DNA of 53,567 nucleotides from Opitutia bacterium Tous-C1TDCM (GTDB lineage: Bacteria > Verrucomicrobiota > Verrucomicrobiia > Opitutales > Opitutaceae): NCBI GenBank assembly GCA_002288455.1, contig NEUS01000009.1:1-53567 (forward strand), written 5' to 3'. The notes beneath the pieces were generated by a model. That model was not told the DNA's origin. It ran no database searches and worked only from the letters and a program-made list of their open reading frames with translations. Numbering within the stretch: position 1 is the first letter of the stretch; every line of letters starts with the position of its first letter. The translations under genes were made by a program, and so were the position numbers. This document shows, one piece after another, positions 51,123-53,567 of this stretch.

Positions 51123-53408
51123 ATGCCGTCTCCCGTCCCCTCCTGCCCGACCTGTGCCGCCCCGCTCGATCCGCGCGTGCTCGGCGGACTCTGCCCGCGT
51201 TGCGTTTCGGGCTGGATGCTCGGCGACTCGCCGCCCGCCCCGCTCGTCGGCGGCGGCAGCGCCTCGGGTCTGCCGCTCAGCCGCCTCGGCGATTACGAAT
51301 TGCTCGCCGAGCTCGGCCGCGGCGGCATGGGCGTCGTCTACCGCGCCCGCCAAGGCAGCCTCGACCGCATCGTCGCCCTCAAGCTCATGCACCCCGCGCT
51401 CGCCGCCGAGCCGGAACACGCCGCGCGTTTTCTCCGCGAAGCCCGGCTCGCCGCCAGCCTGCGGCACCCCGGTATCGTCGCCATCTACGATCTCGGCCGC
51501 CTCGACGGCGTCCCTTTCTTCACGATGGAACTCGTCGAAGGCTCCAGTCTCGACGCCCTGCTCGGCGACGGTCCCGTCGCCGCCGCCCGCGCCGCGGAAC
51601 TCGTCATGATCGTGGCGCAAAGTGTCGCGCACGCCCACGAACGCGGGGTCGTGCACCGCGACCTCAAACCTTCGAACGTCCTGCTCGATCTCGAAGGCCG
51701 GCCCCTGCTGGCCGACTTCGGCCTCGCCAAGGATCTCTCCGCCCGCGCCCCGCGCGGCGCCACCCAACCCGGCTTCCTCATCGGCACGCCCGCCCACATG
51801 GCGCCCGAACAGGCCGCCGGCGACCCCAGCGGCCAACCCGCCGTCGACATCTACGGTCTCGGCGCCCTGCTCTATCATTTGCTCACCGGTTGCGCGCCCC
51901 ACTCCGGCGCCACCCTCGAAGCCGTCCTCCGCCAAATCGCCGAGGAAACTCCGCTCGCCCCCCGCACCCTCGTCGCCGACGTGCCGCCGCCCATCGAGGC
52001 CATCGTGCTGCGCTGCCTCGCGAAACACCCCGCCGACCGCTACGCCTCGGCCCGCGAGGTCGCGGCGGAATTGGAACGCTTCCTCAGCGGCCAACCCGTG
52101 CTCGCCTTCGGCCCCTCCGGCGTCGGCCAGACCTTTTTCCTCGAGGCCGCCAGCCCGCGCCTGCGCGCCTACGACTTGTTCCTCCGCGCCCAACGGCACT
52201 ACGACGACCGCGGGCTCGTCGCCGACGCGATGGCCGAGGTCGAGTCCCTCCTGCAGGATGCGCTGCGCCTCGATCCGCGCCTCGCCCGCGCCCATCTGCT
52301 GCTCTGCGAAATCCATCTCGCGCACTACTTCGTCGGCTACGATCCCGACCCCGCCCGCCTGCGCGCCGCCGAGGTCGCCCTCGCCGCCGCCGAGGCCCTC
52401 GGCGCCGAGGCCACCGAACTCCTGCGCATGCGCGGTTTCTTCCTCTACTGGGGCCGCCGCGACCACGCCGCCGCCGCCCGCACCTTCGAACAGTCCGTGC
52501 GCGCCATGCCCAACAGCGCCGACGCCATCTACAACCTCGCGCTCGTCCACCGCCGCGCCGGCCGCTGGAGCGAGGCCCTCGCCGGCTTCAGCCGCGCCCA
52601 GTCCCTCGACCAACGCAATCCCCGCATCGCCCGCGAAACCGGCTACACGCTGGAAATGATCCGCGACTACGCCGGCGCCCTGAAAATTTTCCACGTCCAG
52701 CAACTGCTCGCCCCCGTCGATCCCGCGCTGCAAACGCTTACCGTCGCCACCGAGCTCTGCGTCCACGGCGATCTCGACCGCACCCTCGCCGCCCTCGCGG
52801 CCCTGCCGGCGGATCCCGACGGCATCGTCGCCAAATGGCGCGCGCTGTTCGAATCCTGGCGGGGCTGCGCCACCGCCGCCCTCGCCGCCTTGCCGCCGTT
52901 GCTCGCTCGCTCCGGCGTCGGGCTCGCGGAGGAACTGCTCCTCCAGGCCCGCGTCCGCCGCCACGCCGGCGACCCGGCCTGGCGCCCGCTCGCCGAACGC
53001 GCCTGCACCGAACTGCGGCCCCTCATCGTTTCCGAACACGCCGGCGCCGCCGTCCCCATGATGATGCTCGCCACCCTCGAAGCCATGCTCGGCGACTCCG
53101 CCTCCGCCCTCGCGCACGCCGACCGCGCCGTCGAACTTCGCTACTCCGGCGGCGACCACGTCCTCGGCGCCGTCCTCGCCGGCGCCCGCCTCATCCTCCG
53201 CGAACCCGGCCGCCTCGCCGTCCTTGCCCTCGCCGGCCCCGCCCACGCCGACCGCTTCTTCGCCGAACTCGCGCACCTCGTGAATCTGCCCTCCGCCCTC
53301 GATCCCGCGCTCCTGCGGCTCGACCCCGTCTTCGCCCCGCTCCGCGCCGATCCCCGTTTCGCCGCCGTGCTCGCCACCGCGCAAACTCCGATTTCCGTCC
53401 CCGCCTGA
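51123..53408 (+). CDS. Ser/Thr protein kinase with N-terminal zinc ribbon and C-terminal TPRs
   Basis: 761 residues. Residues 8-27 hold two CxxC pairs (CPTC and CPRC) that form a zinc-ribbon-like knuckle. The kinase domain (about 58-320) has GRGGMGVVYRA (P-loop), VALKLM (Lys), HRDLKPSN (catalytic loop), ADFGLAK and GTPAHMAPEQAAG, all catalytic residues intact. The C-terminal half (about 360-755) is helical TPR-like, including RHYDDRGLVADAM and NALVHRRAGRWSEAL-type repeats. There is no membrane helix, unlike PknB-type receptors, so the protein should be soluble. It is 4 bp downstream of the ECF sigma gene and may phosphorylate it or a partner. Confidence 0.9.
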   Translation: MPSPVPSCPTCAAPLDPRVLGGLCPRCVSGWMLGDSPPAPLVGGGSASGLPLSRLGDYELLAELGRGGMGVVYRARQGSLDRIVALKLMHPALAAEPEHAARFLREARLAASLRHPGIVAIYDLGRLDGVPFFTMELVEGSSLDALLGDGPVAAARAAELVMIVAQSVAHAHERGVVHRDLKPSNVLLDLEGRPLLADFGLAKDLSARAPRGATQPGFLIGTPAHMAPEQAAGDPSGQPAVDIYGLGALLYHLLTGCAPHSGATLEAVLRQIAEETPLAPRTLVADVPPPIEAIVLRCLAKHPADRYASAREVAAELERFLSGQPVLAFGPSGVGQTFFLEAASPRLRAYDLFLRAQRHYDDRGLVADAMAEVESLLQDALRLDPRLARAHLLLCEIHLAHYFVGYDPDPARLRAAEVALAAAEALGAEATELLRMRGFFLYWGRRDHAAAARTFEQSVRAMPNSADAIYNLALVHRRAGRWSEALAGFSRAQSLDQRNPRIARETGYTLEMIRDYAGALKIFHVQQLLAPVDPALQTLTVATELCVHGDLDRTLAALAALPADPDGIVAKWRALFESWRGCATAALAALPPLLARSGVGLAEELLLQARVRRHAGDPAWRPLAERACTELRPLIVSEHAGAAVPMMMLATLEAMLGDSASALAHADRAVELRYSGGDHVLGAVLAGARLILREPGRLAVLALAGPAHADRFFAELAHLVNLPSALDPALLRLDPVFAPLRADPRFAAVLATAQTPISVPA

Positions 53409-53473
53409 ACCGCATTTCTCCCGCCGGATCGTCGCCGGGCCTAGCCCGACTCGCGCCTTGCGCAGCCGCCCTC

Positions 53474-53492
53474 GCCGCGCAACCTGCGGCGC
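53474..53492. terminator. GC hairpin between kinase and next gene
   Basis: CGCCGC and GCGGCG flank a 7-nt loop just before the ATG at 53494. No T-tract; it may affect initiation instead of termination. Confidence 0.3.
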
Positions 53493-53493
53493 G

Positions 53494-53567
53494 ATGCAAC
53501 TGACGAAACACTGGGCCGCGCCCCTCGACGACTACGCCATCGATCTCGCGTGGTCCCCCGACGGCTC
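53494..53567 (+). CDS. WD40-like beta-propeller protein, 5' fragment
   Basis: The first 24 codons (MQLTKHWAAPLDDYAIDLAWS, then PDG) end at the window edge. The pattern LAWSPDG is the typical WD40 blade strand, so the gene likely encodes a WD40 beta-propeller. It follows the kinase by 85 bp. The call rests on this short segment alone. Confidence 0.55.
   Translation, partial: MQLTKHWAAPLDDYAIDLAWSPDG

Noticed and set aside
1-53567. tRNA or rRNA genes
   Set aside because: No segment with a T-loop plus matching acceptor stem was recognised by eye; a covariance-model search would settle it.

Overview
The window is about 53.6 kb of very GC-rich bacterial DNA. Gene content points to Verrucomicrobiota, most likely Opitutaceae: a PEP-CTERM protein built from autotransporter-associated beta-strand repeats, two DUF1800/DUF1501 pairs, several Tat-exported sugar enzymes, a TIR-TPR-TolB-like signalling protein, and an ECF sigma factor beside a Ser/Thr kinase. 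The assignment is inferred from family content; no rRNA or marker gene is present.

Layout. 1-4290 (minus): start of a metallo-beta-lactamase-fold gene, a fused FKP-type GHMP sugar kinase/UDPGP nucleotidyltransferase, and a translationally coupled, motif-degenerate sugar nucleotidyltransferase. 4640-7014 (plus): PTPS/QueD-family enzyme, GTP cyclohydrolase FolE2 and an SDR, which together could be a tetrahydrobiopterin-type pterin pathway. 7266-12080 (minus): exported M20 amidohydrolase and a TIR/TPR protein broken by one extra G in a G9 tract. 12472-17966 (plus): DUF1800, DUF1501 and a GspG-like small protein. 18265-32502 (plus): a metal-resistance island with a Cys-rich exported protein, TRASH/YHS-like proteins, CusC-, CusB- and CusA-like efflux components, a phosphatase-like lipoprotein, a Cu(I) P1B-ATPase, a beta-sandwich protein, a His-motif lipoprotein, a DUF3299 protein and a COG0523 metallochaperone. 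32737-38529: giant PEP-CTERM adhesin-like protein. 38638-45776 (minus): sugar isomerase-like protein, Gfo/Idh oxidoreductase, glucoamylase-domain (GH144-like) enzyme and GH10 xylanase. 45888-50245 (plus): prepilin-like protein and a second DUF1800/DUF1501 pair. 50375-53567: ECF sigma factor, Ser/Thr kinase with TPRs and the start of a beta-propeller gene.

The most unusual signal lies between the genes. Most larger intergenic gaps carry degenerate tandem arrays with a 7-bp period (sometimes 9). Their unit differs from locus to locus (TTTCAAC/TTTCACC, CTCTCAA, AAGCTTN, GGTCTCC; 9-mer GTCCTATCC). They often occur as two mutually complementary arms around a spacer. Two elements at 12186-12317 and 25927-26053 share a 55-nt core at about 85% identity by eye. 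One array type sits inside a coding region (20478-20846) as a linker, and another supplies the stop codon of a gene (7266). I know of no description of this repeat system in this group. The nearest analogy I know is the heptameric short tandem repeats of cyanobacteria.
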